NCBI RefSeq assembly: GCF_050589685.1
Contig: NZ_JBNGOS010000019.1
Coordinates: 1 to 64,000 of the forward strand
Reading direction: 5' to 3'
DNA: 64,000 nt
From: Saccharicrinis sp050589685
Lineage (GTDB): Bacteria > Bacteroidota > Bacteroidia > Bacteroidales > Marinilabiliaceae
The notes beneath the pieces are model-generated. The model searched no databases and was not told the DNA's origin. It saw only the letters and a program-made list of their open reading frames with translations. Every line of letters starts with the position of its first letter. Within the stretch, counting starts at the first letter, position 1. Of this stretch, positions 55,321 through 64,000 are shown piece by piece. Position numbers and translations under genes: made by a program.

Positions 55321-55986
55321 ATGATTTATTTAGCAGACACTGCCAATATTGACGAGTTAAAACAATTGTTTAATTATTTCCCAATTGAAGGGGTAACCAC
55401 AAATCCAACCATTATCGCTATGGAAAAAAAACCTATGTCGGTGATTATGCCCGAATTGGTTGAGTTGGTTGGAGATAAGATGTTACACGTACAGATGATC
55501 AGCAGCAAAGCTGAGGACATGCTACGCGAAGCCATTGCCTACAAAGAGAAATTTGCTTTGGGCGATAACTATTTTGCGAAAATTCCGGTCACCATGGAAG
55601 GTTACAAAGCCATGCCGATGATTAAAAAACAAGGTATTAACGTTACGGCAACGGCTATCTTTACGCAACAGCAAGCATTGGTTGCGGCAAGGGCAGGAGC
55701 CGATTGGGTAGCACCTTATGTTAACAGACTTGACAACATTTCTTCACACGGCATTGAAGTGGTAGGTAATATTGTGGAAAATATCAAACAATTTGGTCTA
55801 AAAACAGGGGTACTGGCGGCCAGCTTTAAAACAGTTGACCAGGTGCATAGGGTGAGTATGATGGGCAGTCAGGCTGCTACCATCAGCTTCGAAATTTTAG
55901 AGCGTCTTCGTAGCCACCCTATGACGGATATGAGTGTTGAGTGGTTTGAAAAAGACGCTGAGGGTTTGTATGATATTGACTTCTAG
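55321..55986 (+). CDS. fsa: Fructose-6-phosphate aldolase / transaldolase-like protein
   Basis: A 221-residue small transaldolase of the FSA type. It starts IYLADTANIDELKQL and GVTTNPTII (about 24-32), and the Schiff-base lysine is Lys87 in YFAKIPVTMEG (E. coli FsaA Lys85). NVTATAIFTQQQALVAARAG and YVNRLDNISSHG are the usual phosphate-site and barrel motifs. It either cleaves fructose 6-phosphate to dihydroxyacetone and glyceraldehyde 3-phosphate or works as a transaldolase; the two cannot be told apart here. It lies after the SorE-like gene and before a phosphohexomutase. Confidence 0.9.
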   Translation: MIYLADTANIDELKQLFNYFPIEGVTTNPTIIAMEKKPMSVIMPELVELVGDKMLHVQMISSKAEDMLREAIAYKEKFALGDNYFAKIPVTMEGYKAMPMIKKQGINVTATAIFTQQQALVAARAGADWVAPYVNRLDNISSHGIEVVGNIVENIKQFGLKTGVLAASFKTVDQVHRVSMMGSQAATISFEILERLRSHPMTDMSVEWFEKDAEGLYDIDF

Positions 55987-56075
55987 TATAAACATCAGTA
56001 TAGTGGATGTAAGTTCGAAATCACAGAATTACAATTGCTGGTCAGTTACTTTTTTGTCCGCGGATTTCACGATTT

Positions 56076-56119
56076 AAACCTTAAACAGCCTGCTGTTTAG
56101 GGTTTTCCAGTGGAAAACC
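56076..56119 (+). terminator. Two overlapping hairpins after the aldolase gene
   Basis: Hairpin 1: AAACCTTAAACAG (56076-56088) with CTGTTTAGGGTTT (56093-56105), 13 bp, one wobble. Hairpin 2: GGTTTTCC (56101-56108) with GGAAAACC (56112-56119), 8 bp. They share bases 56101-56105, so only one can form fully. No long T-run follows. Confidence 0.45.
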
Positions 56120-56210
56120 AAGAGTCTGATTAATCTGAGGACAAATGACAATTATTTCTATTTAGTATTCATATTTTATTCTTGTGATTGACAACATTAA
56201 TTAGCTTACT

Positions 56211-57728
56211 ATGAACACATCAGTAAACTGGAAAAAACTGCAAAATGGCTCCGACATCAGGGGAGTGGCCATGGAAGGAATACAAGGTGAGACAGTAAAC
56301 CTAACCAATGAAGTAGTAAAGCAACTGGGTAAAGCTTTTGCGCATTGGTTAAACAGAAAATTAAATAAAGCAAAAATAACAGTTGCCGTTGGTATGGATT
56401 CCCGTTTAACGGGACCTTCGTTGAAAAAGGCATTTATGCTTGGATTAACCGATGTAGGAGTCGATGTTTACGATTGCGGAATAGCTTCAACGCCAGCGAT
56501 GTTCATGACAACGGTAGATCATGATTATTCCATTGATGCCGGAGTAATGCTTACGGCCAGCCATCTGCCTTTTAATCGAAACGGATTAAAGTTTTTTACG
56601 GAAGAAGGGGGGGCGGATAAAAGTGACATTACCGAAATTCTTGACCTGGCTGCGCAGCATAGCCTGGAATCAATTCAGGGCCGTGGAACAGTGAGAGAGC
56701 TTGATTATATTTTTATTTATTCAAACTCTTTGGTTCGGGCCATTCGTTCCGGAGTTAAGGATGGTGTTGACAAAAAGCACCCCCTTAAGGACCTTAGGAT
56801 TATCGTGGATGCTGGTAACGGTGCCGGTGGTTTTTTTGCCGAAAAGGTGCTTACTGAGCTTGGTGCGGAAATTTCGGGAAGCCAGTTTTTAGAGCCCGAC
56901 GGGAACTTTCCTAATCATGTGCCTAATCCCGAAGACAAAGAAGCTATGGAGTCCATCTGCGAGGCGGTAAAACGGGAAAAAGCGGATTTAGGTATCATTT
57001 TTGACACCGATGTAGACCGTTCTGCCATTGTCGACAAGCAGGGTAATCCAATTAACCGAAATGAGTTAATAGCATTGATCTCAGCCGTAATATTGGATGA
57101 GCATCCGGGAAGTACCGTGGTTACGGACTCAATCACCTCTGATGGTCTGACCTGGTTTATTAACGATCATTTGAATGGAAAACATAAACGTTTTAAGCGC
57201 GGATATAAAAATGTAATTAATGAATCGCTCAGGTTAAACGCGGTTGGCGAAGAAAGTTGGTTGGCTATTGAAACCAGTGGTCACGCCGCCCTTAAGGAAA
57301 ATTACTTTTTAGACGATGGCGCGTACCTGGTGGCTAAACTCTTGATTAAACTGGCGGATTTGAGGTTGGAGAACAAAGATCTTTCCCAACTGATTAAAGT
57401 GCTTCCAACCCCGGTTGAGAGCAAAGAATTCAGGGTGAAAATCAACACCGAAGATTTCGCTTCCTATGGACAGTCAGTGATTCAGGAGCTGGAGAATAAT
57501 TTATTCAAGGACTGGGAGAAAGTGCCGGAGAACTATGAAGGTATTAGGGTGCAATGCAAATCCGTTACGGAGCATGGTTGGTTCTTGGTGCGTTTGTCAC
57601 TGCACGATCCGGTTATCCCTATCAATATTGAATCAAATGTAGGGGGAGGGGTTGATGAGATCGCCTCCAGATTGAAGAAAATACTTGGTTCTTACACATA
57701 TTTAGATATTACACCCTTTGATGATTGA
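56211..57728 (+). CDS. Phosphohexomutase (phosphomannomutase/phosphoglucomutase family)
   Basis: A 505-residue alpha-D-phosphohexomutase, interconverting hexose 1- and 6-phosphates. The catalytic phosphoserine is Ser117 (MLTASHLPFNRNGLKFF), the Mg2+ loop is DTDVDR (Asp265, Asp267, Asp269, Arg270), the sugar-binding loop is ETSGHAALKENYFLDDG, and the phosphate loop is ESNVGGGVDEIASR near the C-terminus. The length fits bacterial PMM/PGM enzymes of this clade. It shares a neighbourhood with FSA and FBPase and would feed sugar phosphates to cell wall or glycogen synthesis. Substrate (mannose versus glucose) is not resolved. Confidence 0.9.
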   Translation: MNTSVNWKKLQNGSDIRGVAMEGIQGETVNLTNEVVKQLGKAFAHWLNRKLNKAKITVAVGMDSRLTGPSLKKAFMLGLTDVGVDVYDCGIASTPAMFMTTVDHDYSIDAGVMLTASHLPFNRNGLKFFTEEGGADKSDITEILDLAAQHSLESIQGRGTVRELDYIFIYSNSLVRAIRSGVKDGVDKKHPLKDLRIIVDAGNGAGGFFAEKVLTELGAEISGSQFLEPDGNFPNHVPNPEDKEAMESICEAVKREKADLGIIFDTDVDRSAIVDKQGNPINRNELIALISAVILDEHPGSTVVTDSITSDGLTWFINDHLNGKHKRFKRGYKNVINESLRLNAVGEESWLAIETSGHAALKENYFLDDGAYLVAKLLIKLADLRLENKDLSQLIKVLPTPVESKEFRVKINTEDFASYGQSVIQELENNLFKDWEKVPENYEGIRVQCKSVTEHGWFLVRLSLHDPVIPINIESNVGGGVDEIASRLKKILGSYTYLDITPFDD

Positions 57729-57928
57729 TAAGGTACGTAAGGAAAATTTATAATGTATTGTTATTTAACAGTCAGTAGTGAAAGAATTGAAAATTCAGTT
57801 TGATATATGCATTCGTAAATTTTGCCGACTAACCTGGACCAGACAAAAACCTATTTGGTTTTGGTTTGTTCTGGTTAGGATAAAGTAAAGTACAAATAAT
57901 AATAACCCCAAGGTACAAATAGCAGGCA

Positions 57929-59929
57929 ATGGTTCTTAATAATGAAAAAGGTGAGCAGATTACAAACAATTATACAGCAGATGAGCTAAGGTATTTGAAT
58001 CTTCTGGCCGAGAAATTTCCGACGGTTCAGGCGGCCTGTACCGAGATAATAAACTTGGAATCCATATTGAATCTTCCTAAGGGCACCGAGCATTTTTTAA
58101 CGGACATTCATGGCGAATATGAGACTTTCAGTCATGTGTTACGGAATGCATCCGGCATGGTTCGCAAGAAAATTGACGCTGTTTACCAGTATTCATTAAG
58201 CGAAAAGACCAAGAATCAACTGGCCACGTTGATTTATTATCCGGAAGAAAAACTGGAAATCATCACCAAGGAAGAAAAAGATCTGGATAACTGGTATGCG
58301 ATAACGCTCCGAAGGCTCATTGCCGTAGCCCGTGTTTCGGCCGATAAATATACGCGTTCCAAGGTTCGAAAGGCTATGCCTACCGATTTTTCCTATGTAA
58401 TCGATGAGCTGTTAAACGAACCCAATGCTAAAAAAGAAAAGTATTTTGATCGTATTATTCAATCAATCATTGATGTAGACAGGGCTAACCATTTTATTGT
58501 GGCCATCAGTAAGTTTATTCAGAGGTTGTTAATAGATCGATTGCATATCATAGGCGATATTTTCGATCGGGGACCACATGCGGATAAAGTGATGGATCTT
58601 ATTCATCACCATCATTCGGTAGATATTCAATGGGGTAATCACGATATAGTATGGATGGCGGCAGCTACCGGGATTCGTGCAAGCATCGCAGCTGTAATAC
58701 GTTTAAGTGCGCGATACAATAACCTGGATACATTGGAAGATGCCTACGGGATAAACCTGATGCCCTTGGCCACTTTTGCCATGAAAGCCTACCAAGGGGA
58801 TCCTTGCGATCCATTTATTCCCATGAATACACCGCCTGAGAATGTGGGTTCCACACATATTAAGCTGACCAGCAAGATGCATAAGGCCATAACCATTATT
58901 GAAATGAAGCTGGCTGCAGAAATTATTCGTCGAAACCCTGAAATGGGTATGGATGATCGGCTTTTGCTGGATAAAATAGATTACGAAAAAGGAACGGTTA
59001 CTATAGGCGGCCGTGAGCTGGAATTAAAAGATAAATCGTTTCCTACGGTTGATCCCGAAAATCCATATGAACTAACGGATGAAGAAAGGGATTTGGCCGA
59101 GAAACTTCGATTTTCTTTCTTAAACTGCGAGAAATTGCAACGGCACATTAAAACCCTTTTTTCAAAAGGAGCCACGTATTTGTCCTATAATTCCAATTTA
59201 TTATATCACGGTTGCATTCCGCTCGATGATAAAGGTGAATTTAAAGAGGTCGTCTTGAACGGGAAAAAGTACAAGGGGAAAGCCTTGTGCGATCAATTCG
59301 ACATGGTGTCGCGCCGTGCTTATTTTAATCGTGAACATCCTGAACGAATGAGCAAAGATCGCGATTATATGTGGTACTTGTGGAGTGGTGCGGATTCTCC
59401 TCTTTTCGGGAAAAAGAAGATGGCTACCTTTGAGCGATACTTGCTCGACGACAAAGAAACTCAAAAAGAGGAAAGTAATATGTATTATAAACTCCGTGAC
59501 GACAAAGATACCAGTTGCCGGATTTTATCCGAGTTCGGACTGGACCCGGAAACTGCCCATATTGTAAACGGACATGTGCCTGTAAAGGTAACCAAGGGAG
59601 AAAGCCCGGTAAAAGCAGGGGGTAAACTTTTTGTGATTGATGGCGGGATGTCTAAGCCCTATCAAAAAGTGACAGGTATCGCAGGATATACCTTAATTTA
59701 CGATTCCTACAATTTAATCCTTGCCGAGCATGCTCCTTTTGAGTCAAAACGAAAGGCCATTGAGGACGAGGTGGATATTGTATCGACCAGGAATATGATA
59801 GAACATGCTACCCATCGCATTCAAGTTGGCGATACCGATATTGGCACTCACATTCGCGAACAAATACAAAACCTGAATCGTTTGCTCGATGCCTATAGAA
59901 CTGGTGTTGTAAAGGTTAAGAGGGTGTAA
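57929..59929 (+). CDS. fbp: Fructose-1,6-bisphosphatase, class III
   Basis: A 666-residue class III FBPase (PF06874 type), converting fructose 1,6-bisphosphate to fructose 6-phosphate in gluconeogenesis. The metallophosphoesterase motifs are FLTDIHGEYETF (Asp59, His61), IIGDIFDRGPHADKVMDL and QWGNHDIVWMAAATG. Near the C-terminus come IVNGHVPVKVTKGESPVKAG and GKLFVIDGGMSKPYQ. Length is typical of the Firmicutes/Bacteroidota enzymes. It is the last gene of the central-metabolism run. Growth on fucose or uronic acids yields C3 products, so gluconeogenesis fits. Confidence 0.96.
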   Translation: MVLNNEKGEQITNNYTADELRYLNLLAEKFPTVQAACTEIINLESILNLPKGTEHFLTDIHGEYETFSHVLRNASGMVRKKIDAVYQYSLSEKTKNQLATLIYYPEEKLEIITKEEKDLDNWYAITLRRLIAVARVSADKYTRSKVRKAMPTDFSYVIDELLNEPNAKKEKYFDRIIQSIIDVDRANHFIVAISKFIQRLLIDRLHIIGDIFDRGPHADKVMDLIHHHHSVDIQWGNHDIVWMAAATGIRASIAAVIRLSARYNNLDTLEDAYGINLMPLATFAMKAYQGDPCDPFIPMNTPPENVGSTHIKLTSKMHKAITIIEMKLAAEIIRRNPEMGMDDRLLLDKIDYEKGTVTIGGRELELKDKSFPTVDPENPYELTDEERDLAEKLRFSFLNCEKLQRHIKTLFSKGATYLSYNSNLLYHGCIPLDDKGEFKEVVLNGKKYKGKALCDQFDMVSRRAYFNREHPERMSKDRDYMWYLWSGADSPLFGKKKMATFERYLLDDKETQKEESNMYYKLRDDKDTSCRILSEFGLDPETAHIVNGHVPVKVTKGESPVKAGGKLFVIDGGMSKPYQKVTGIAGYTLIYDSYNLILAEHAPFESKRKAIEDEVDIVSTRNMIEHATHRIQVGDTDIGTHIREQIQNLNRLLDAYRTGVVKVKRV

Positions 59930-61008
59930 TGAGAAACTTTCACGGCAAGCCAGTCACGAACTCATCTTCATTAAAGAGATGAATATGGAAGAATTGGCAG
60001 ATCAAGCTCACCAACAGGAAAAATCAATGGAGGGATAAATTGAATGGGGCTGTCATCAGCGTTGAAGATAGCGACTGTATTGGTTTATGCCAAAGAATAT
60101 AATCCATCACTTAGAAAATGAAAAAAATATATCTGTAATTGCTGTAGTATTAAAAATGGAGCAAATGTCCCTGCGCGTTTTTATCAATCCAATTAAAAAT
60201 CAAGTTTATTCTGACATATGCAAAATGGTTCTCGGGTCTTTGAAAATGAGAATCGTGGATGAAAAACAGCAAGTTGGCAAACATTGTTTGCGGTTAGTAT
60301 TCATTTGGTGTCTAATGGAAGTAGTTAGAATACTATGTAGCTGACTCCGGTCGGGGGTAGTTATGTAAATAAAGGTAATCCAATGACTTATTATGGTAAT
60401 TATCTTTACATGGTGACGAAGGCTGCAGATGATGGTTGCGGGCGTTATTTTTTTAAAAAATTTGATTTGAGTCCATAGTTCTTAAGTGCAAGTAAATAAT
60501 ATTAACAGATATATCGTATATTTTTCATCTTCCTTTACGTTCGACGTGGTGGACCAAAAGTGTGTTTTGACCTCACAAATTCACGAAATTTTTAACCCGT
60601 AGGCGAACGTTAATTAAATTTTATAAAAATCAGGATCAACCCTGCTAAAGCCTGCGTTGTTCGTCATTATTCATGAATTCTCGTGAATAAATGGGGTTAA
60701 TTCCCTGTAGATTTCACAAGCGCCAAAGCCATCCGGCAGAGATATTACCGCGGAAATCAGAGTCCAACGCTTGCACTGGAGGTAATACCAGATTATTCAA
60801 AATTCTAAAAGGTGATGTTGGGTAGCTTACTAGTTACATTGAATTTCACTGAGTACATGGGGTAGAAATAAGAATTAGTATTTTTTGTTTTCGTATGTAA
60901 TAAGGTTTTAGTACTTTGTTCTACCATTTTTTTATTGGGTGTTAATTATTTTTTGTGGATTCATTTGTATTATTAAGGTGTGGGTGATTCCAAATAATAG
61001 GACTATTT
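59930..61008. other. 1.08-kb region without an intact gene
   Basis: Short open frames (for example 60087-60344) have no recognisable content. A protein-like scrap, GGSYVNKGNPMTYYGNYLYM in the + frame at about 60350-60475, ends at a stop and looks like a fragment of a lost gene. The last 150 bases are AT-rich and may hold the promoter of the HTCS gene. Nothing else is seen. Confidence 0.5.
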
Positions 61009-64000
61009 ATGTTTGAAAATTCATTATGGCGGACCAGTTGCTTGAATGTTTTGAAATTTCGTAAAGTGCTTTTTGACAGGTTAGTTAATTGTATATCTGT
61101 AAAACTGTTTTATTTTTGGGGGCTGTTATTCCTTATAGCCGCAAATGGTGTATATGCCAATATTGCAAGCTCATTTCAATTTAAACACTACAATTATGAA
61201 AATGGATTACTTTCAAATACCGTAAATACCATAATTCAGGATAAAGATGGATTCATGTGGTTTGGGACCCCGGAAGGATTATGTCGTTTTGATGGGTATG
61301 GTTTTAAAAATTTCACACATATACCTGGCGACAGTCATTCTTTGAACGATAATTTCATTTCATCAATAGCTGAAGATACTATACGAAACTGTATTTGGGT
61401 AGTAAATTCGTCTGGTGTTTCAAGACTCGACAAAACAAGCTATAAATACCGCAATTATCCGGTTTCTGATTCCAGCATAGTTCATTTTTCGCCCTTTTAC
61501 CACGGTGTGGTTTGTGTTGATCATTTGGGCAATGTTTGGGTGGAAGGTTTTAGCGAGGTATATTCCGAAGGCTTGTTTAAATATGTAGAGGACGAGGACA
61601 GGTTTATCAATTTTTCGGAAATCAATAGCGATACACCCAAAGGGCTTACATTTATTTATGAGGATAATAACCGTAAATTGTGGTTTGGTACCGATCATGG
61701 TTTGTATTCATACCATAATAAAACAGCATCTTTTACGAAGATGGGTTTCAAAAACCGTCAGATAGATTCACTGCATATAACTTGTTTATTTCAAGACAAA
61801 AATAATACGCTTTGGATAGGGACGCATCACGACCATTCGATATTTAAGCTGGAAGATGACAGTATAACTTTGGCATACAAATCAGAATATTCTAATGACG
61901 ATTTCAATTGGATATCTTCAATAGCAACCTACAACGACGAGAAACTAATAGTGGCCATAAAAGACCTGGGGGTACAGACCATAGACTTGCATACCGGACA
62001 CAAGAGTTTATTACAGCCCGATAAGTATAAACCGAATGGCATCAACAGTAAAAATCCCAATATAATTTATCCCGACAAGGCCGGAAATATTTGGGTGGGT
62101 ACCTACAATAATGGGATAAACTTCTTGAATAAACACAAAAAGAAATTTAATCTTTACAGGTTCGATTTTACGGATTCTGGTTTGTTAAGTAATAACGTAA
62201 GGGCATTCTATGAGGACTCTGATGGCGATCTGTGGGTAGGAACAAAAGAGGGAGGCGGTATAAGTAAATTTGATCAGGCAAATGGTACTTTCATCAATTA
62301 CAAAGCAGATCCTTCCAACCCTAACTGGTTAGACAATGACATTGTAATATGTATTCACGAACTTGAAAAAGGTAAACTGCTGGTGGGTACTTATGGCGAT
62401 GGAATTTATCTCTTCGATAAGAAAAACGTTACCTTTAGTAAATTTGCCATGCCCGATGGCAGGAACAACTCTATTTCGGACAAATATGTATACGCATTAT
62501 ACAAAGATGGTGAGGATCGTATTTGGATTGGTTCTAACTCTAGTGTGGATATCTATCATACTGCTACTGGCAAGTTTTCGCACCTTAGGGATGTGAACTT
62601 TGCAAGGTGTTTTATCGATAACGGCAATAAAATACTGATAGGTACCTGGACTAAAGGGTTGTATATATACGATAAAACCGAAAATAGAATTGAAGATTAC
62701 GTTTTTAATCTCCCCGATCTTCAGAAAAATAAAAATATAAAGATTAATGGAATGGCCCGCGATCGGGCTGGTTATGTGTGGATGGCAACCAATAAGGGTT
62801 TACTGCGCTTTAAGCAAGCAGGTGCAACTGAATTATTACTGACAGAGAAAGACGGATTACCTAAAAATTATATCTGTGCTGTACTGGTTGACGATAACGA
62901 TAACATATGGGCAAGTACCAAGATAGGTATTGTAAAATACAACCAAAAGTCAGGGGAGTTTAAAACATACAATAAATACGATGGGTTGCAGTCAAACGTT
63001 TTCGAAGAATTTGTTTCGCTGAAGACTGAGAAGGGCTATATGTTGTTTTCGGGATTAAACGGATTCAATATGTTCCATCCGGATTCAATTATAGATAATA
63101 CAATAGCCCCGATGGTTCACTTATCCGATATGCGCATACTGAACCAATCAGTTCCCATAGGAACTAAAAATTCCCCGCTTAAAAAACACATAGATTTAAC
63201 GGATCATATTATCCTTAAAAACGAACAGTCTTCCTTTGGATTCGAGCTTGTAGCGGTGAATTACACTTCACCGGAGAAGGCAAGGTACTTGTATATGCTG
63301 GATGGTTACGACAAGGAATGGCAAGAGGCCGGTAATAATAGGATCGCCAACTATACCAAGATTCCGGCCGGCTATTACACTTTGAAAGTAAAGGCATCAA
63401 ATGGCGATGGCGTTTGGAGTAAAGAAAAGGAATTCATCAACGTTAGGGTGAAACCACCATTTTCAAGGAGTCTTCCTGCCTTTATTTTGTACTTTTTAAT
63501 ATTGGTTGCTTTTTTGGCGGTATATAGGAGGTTTGTTAAAAACAGTACCATGCAAAAAAACAGGTTGGCCGAAGAAATAGAAGAAAATAAAAGACTGGAA
63601 GAGTTGAGCAAAAAAAGAATTCGTTTCTTTACCAATATTTCTCACGAGTTACGCACTCCGCTTACGCTAATTGCCTCCCCATTGGAGCGATTGGCAACCT
63701 ATAATTTTGGGGATAAGCAACTAAGTTCAATGTTTGATATAATGAACAGGAATGCACAACGTTTGACGCGTATCGTAAACCAGCTGATGGACTTTAGACG
63801 AATCGAAGAAAACAGGATTCGATTGCATGTGGCAGAAGTAGATATAATAAAGTATGTAGAAGATGTATTGGCAAACTTTAATGATATAGCGAATAACAGA
63901 AGCCTAAAACTCAATTTTCATACGAATCGCCCCGAAGGTTATAAAGGTTGGTTCGATGAAGGAATTTTGGATAAAATATTATTTAACCTTTTGTCAAACG
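61009..64000 (+). CDS. Hybrid two-component system sensor (HTCS), 3' end beyond the window
   Basis: At least 997 residues from ATG 61009, open to the end of the window. A hydrophobic leader (FYFWGLLFLIAANGVYAN, about 35-55) is followed by two-component-regulator propeller blades (TIIQDKDGFMWFGTPEGLCR, NIWVGTYNNGINFLNK, DLWVGTKEGGGISKFD, RIWIGSNSSVDIYH). A Y_Y_Y domain (about 740-815, YLYMLDGYDKEWQEAG), a membrane helix (LPAFILYFLILVAFLAVYR, about 823-842) and a histidine kinase core follow, with His879 in NISHELRTPLTL and the N-box beginning at ILDKILFNLLSN. The receiver and AraC-type output domain presumably lie outside. It would sense a glycan fragment in the periplasm and control a PUL beyond the window. 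Confidence 0.93.
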   Translation, partial: MFENSLWRTSCLNVLKFRKVLFDRLVNCISVKLFYFWGLLFLIAANGVYANIASSFQFKHYNYENGLLSNTVNTIIQDKDGFMWFGTPEGLCRFDGYGFKNFTHIPGDSHSLNDNFISSIAEDTIRNCIWVVNSSGVSRLDKTSYKYRNYPVSDSSIVHFSPFYHGVVCVDHLGNVWVEGFSEVYSEGLFKYVEDEDRFINFSEINSDTPKGLTFIYEDNNRKLWFGTDHGLYSYHNKTASFTKMGFKNRQIDSLHITCLFQDKNNTLWIGTHHDHSIFKLEDDSITLAYKSEYSNDDFNWISSIATYNDEKLIVAIKDLGVQTIDLHTGHKSLLQPDKYKPNGINSKNPNIIYPDKAGNIWVGTYNNGINFLNKHKKKFNLYRFDFTDSGLLSNNVRAFYEDSDGDLWVGTKEGGGISKFDQANGTFINYKADPSNPNWLDNDIVICIHELEKGKLLVGTYGDGIYLFDKKNVTFSKFAMPDGRNNSISDKYVYALYKDGEDRIWIGSNSSVDIYHTATGKFSHLRDVNFARCFIDNGNKILIGTWTKGLYIYDKTENRIEDYVFNLPDLQKNKNIKINGMARDRAGYVWMATNKGLLRFKQAGATELLLTEKDGLPKNYICAVLVDDNDNIWASTKIGIVKYNQKSGEFKTYNKYDGLQSNVFEEFVSLKTEKGYMLFSGLNGFNMFHPDSIIDNTIAPMVHLSDMRILNQSVPIGTKNSPLKKHIDLTDHIILKNEQSSFGFELVAVNYTSPEKARYLYMLDGYDKEWQEAGNNRIANYTKIPAGYYTLKVKASNGDGVWSKEKEFINVRVKPPFSRSLPAFILYFLILVAFLAVYRRFVKNSTMQKNRLAEEIEENKRLEELSKKRIRFFTNISHELRTPLTLIASPLERLATYNFGDKQLSSMFDIMNRNAQRLTRIVNQLMDFRRIEENRIRLHVAEVDIIKYVEDVLANFNDIANNRSLKLNFHTNRPEGYKGWFDEGILDKILFNLLSN

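Noticed and set aside
60087..60344. 85-codon open frame before the right-edge HTCS
   Set aside because: No domain, no ribosome site, and neighbouring frames carry unrelated scraps; it is more likely debris than a gene.
1..64000. CRISPR array or restriction/defence island
   Set aside because: No regularly spaced direct repeats, cas genes, methylases or nucleases were found; all intact genes are metabolic, transport or regulatory.

Overview
The window is a chromosomal segment of a polysaccharide-degrading, probably marine member of the Bacteroidota (Marinilabiliales-like is my best guess). The evidence is a SusC/SusD pair, hybrid two-component sensors with ligand-binding propellers, type IX secretion (T9SS) C-terminal tails, FGly-type sulfatases, agarase/porphyranase-type GH16 enzymes, a class III fructose-bisphosphatase and sparse TAnnTTTG-type promoters. 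Almost all intact genes lie on the + strand. The exceptions are two regulators, an AraC type (35407-36303) and a GntR type (43771-44490). No complete tRNA, rRNA or CRISPR array was seen.

Region 1 (565-18967) is a polysaccharide utilisation locus. It holds SusC, SusD, a TIG-domain surface lipoprotein, two T9SS cargo proteins sharing that lipoprotein's C-terminal module, a GH88 unsaturated uronyl hydrolase, three tandem paralogous beta-helix proteins, a sodium:solute symporter, an FAD-dependent oxidoreductase and a fourth beta-helix protein. GH88 acts on the unsaturated ends left by polysaccharide lyases. No known lyase family is evident, so the beta-helix triplet is the best lyase candidate. 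The third member carries an SGNH esterase domain whose conserved blocks are in circularly permuted order, which is the most striking item in the window.

Region 2 (about 18968-24925) is decayed. It holds an unidentified broken ORF, an HTCS regulator cut off after its propellers, the tail of a sulfatase, a 17-bp tRNA 3'-end match next to a terminator and a frameshifted tyrosine recombinase, and then unreadable sequence. It looks like the scar of an integrated element and of deletions.

Region 3 (24926-33940) encodes red-algal galactan (agar/porphyran) degradation: a large T9SS beta-helix protein, two GH16 enzymes, a sulfatase and a five-bladed-propeller glycosidase. Hairpin repeats lie in the intergenic spaces, including two copies that bracket one GH16 gene. 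It is followed by wreckage of another sulfatase and of a GH95-like fucosidase (34201-35400).

Region 4 (35407-43702) is an L-fucose catabolic cluster: a divergent AraC regulator, then fucI, fucK, fucP, a tandem-domain fuculose-1-phosphate aldolase whose second domain has lost its metal ligands, and fucO. Fucose would be imported, isomerised, phosphorylated and cleaved to DHAP and lactaldehyde, and the lactaldehyde reduced to propanediol.

Region 5 (43771-59929) is central carbon metabolism. A GntR regulator with palindromic operators faces a 2-oxoacid dehydrogenase operon (E2, E3, fused E1). Next come a PHP-domain protein, a sorbitol-6-phosphate dehydrogenase-like SDR, a HAD phosphatase, a sorbose-1-phosphate reductase-like enzyme, an FSA-type aldolase, a phosphohexomutase and fructose-1,6-bisphosphatase. 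Together these could channel sugar phosphates between ketose/alditol phosphates, triose phosphates and pyruvate. The window ends inside a second HTCS sensor (61009 onward), cut at the histidine kinase core.
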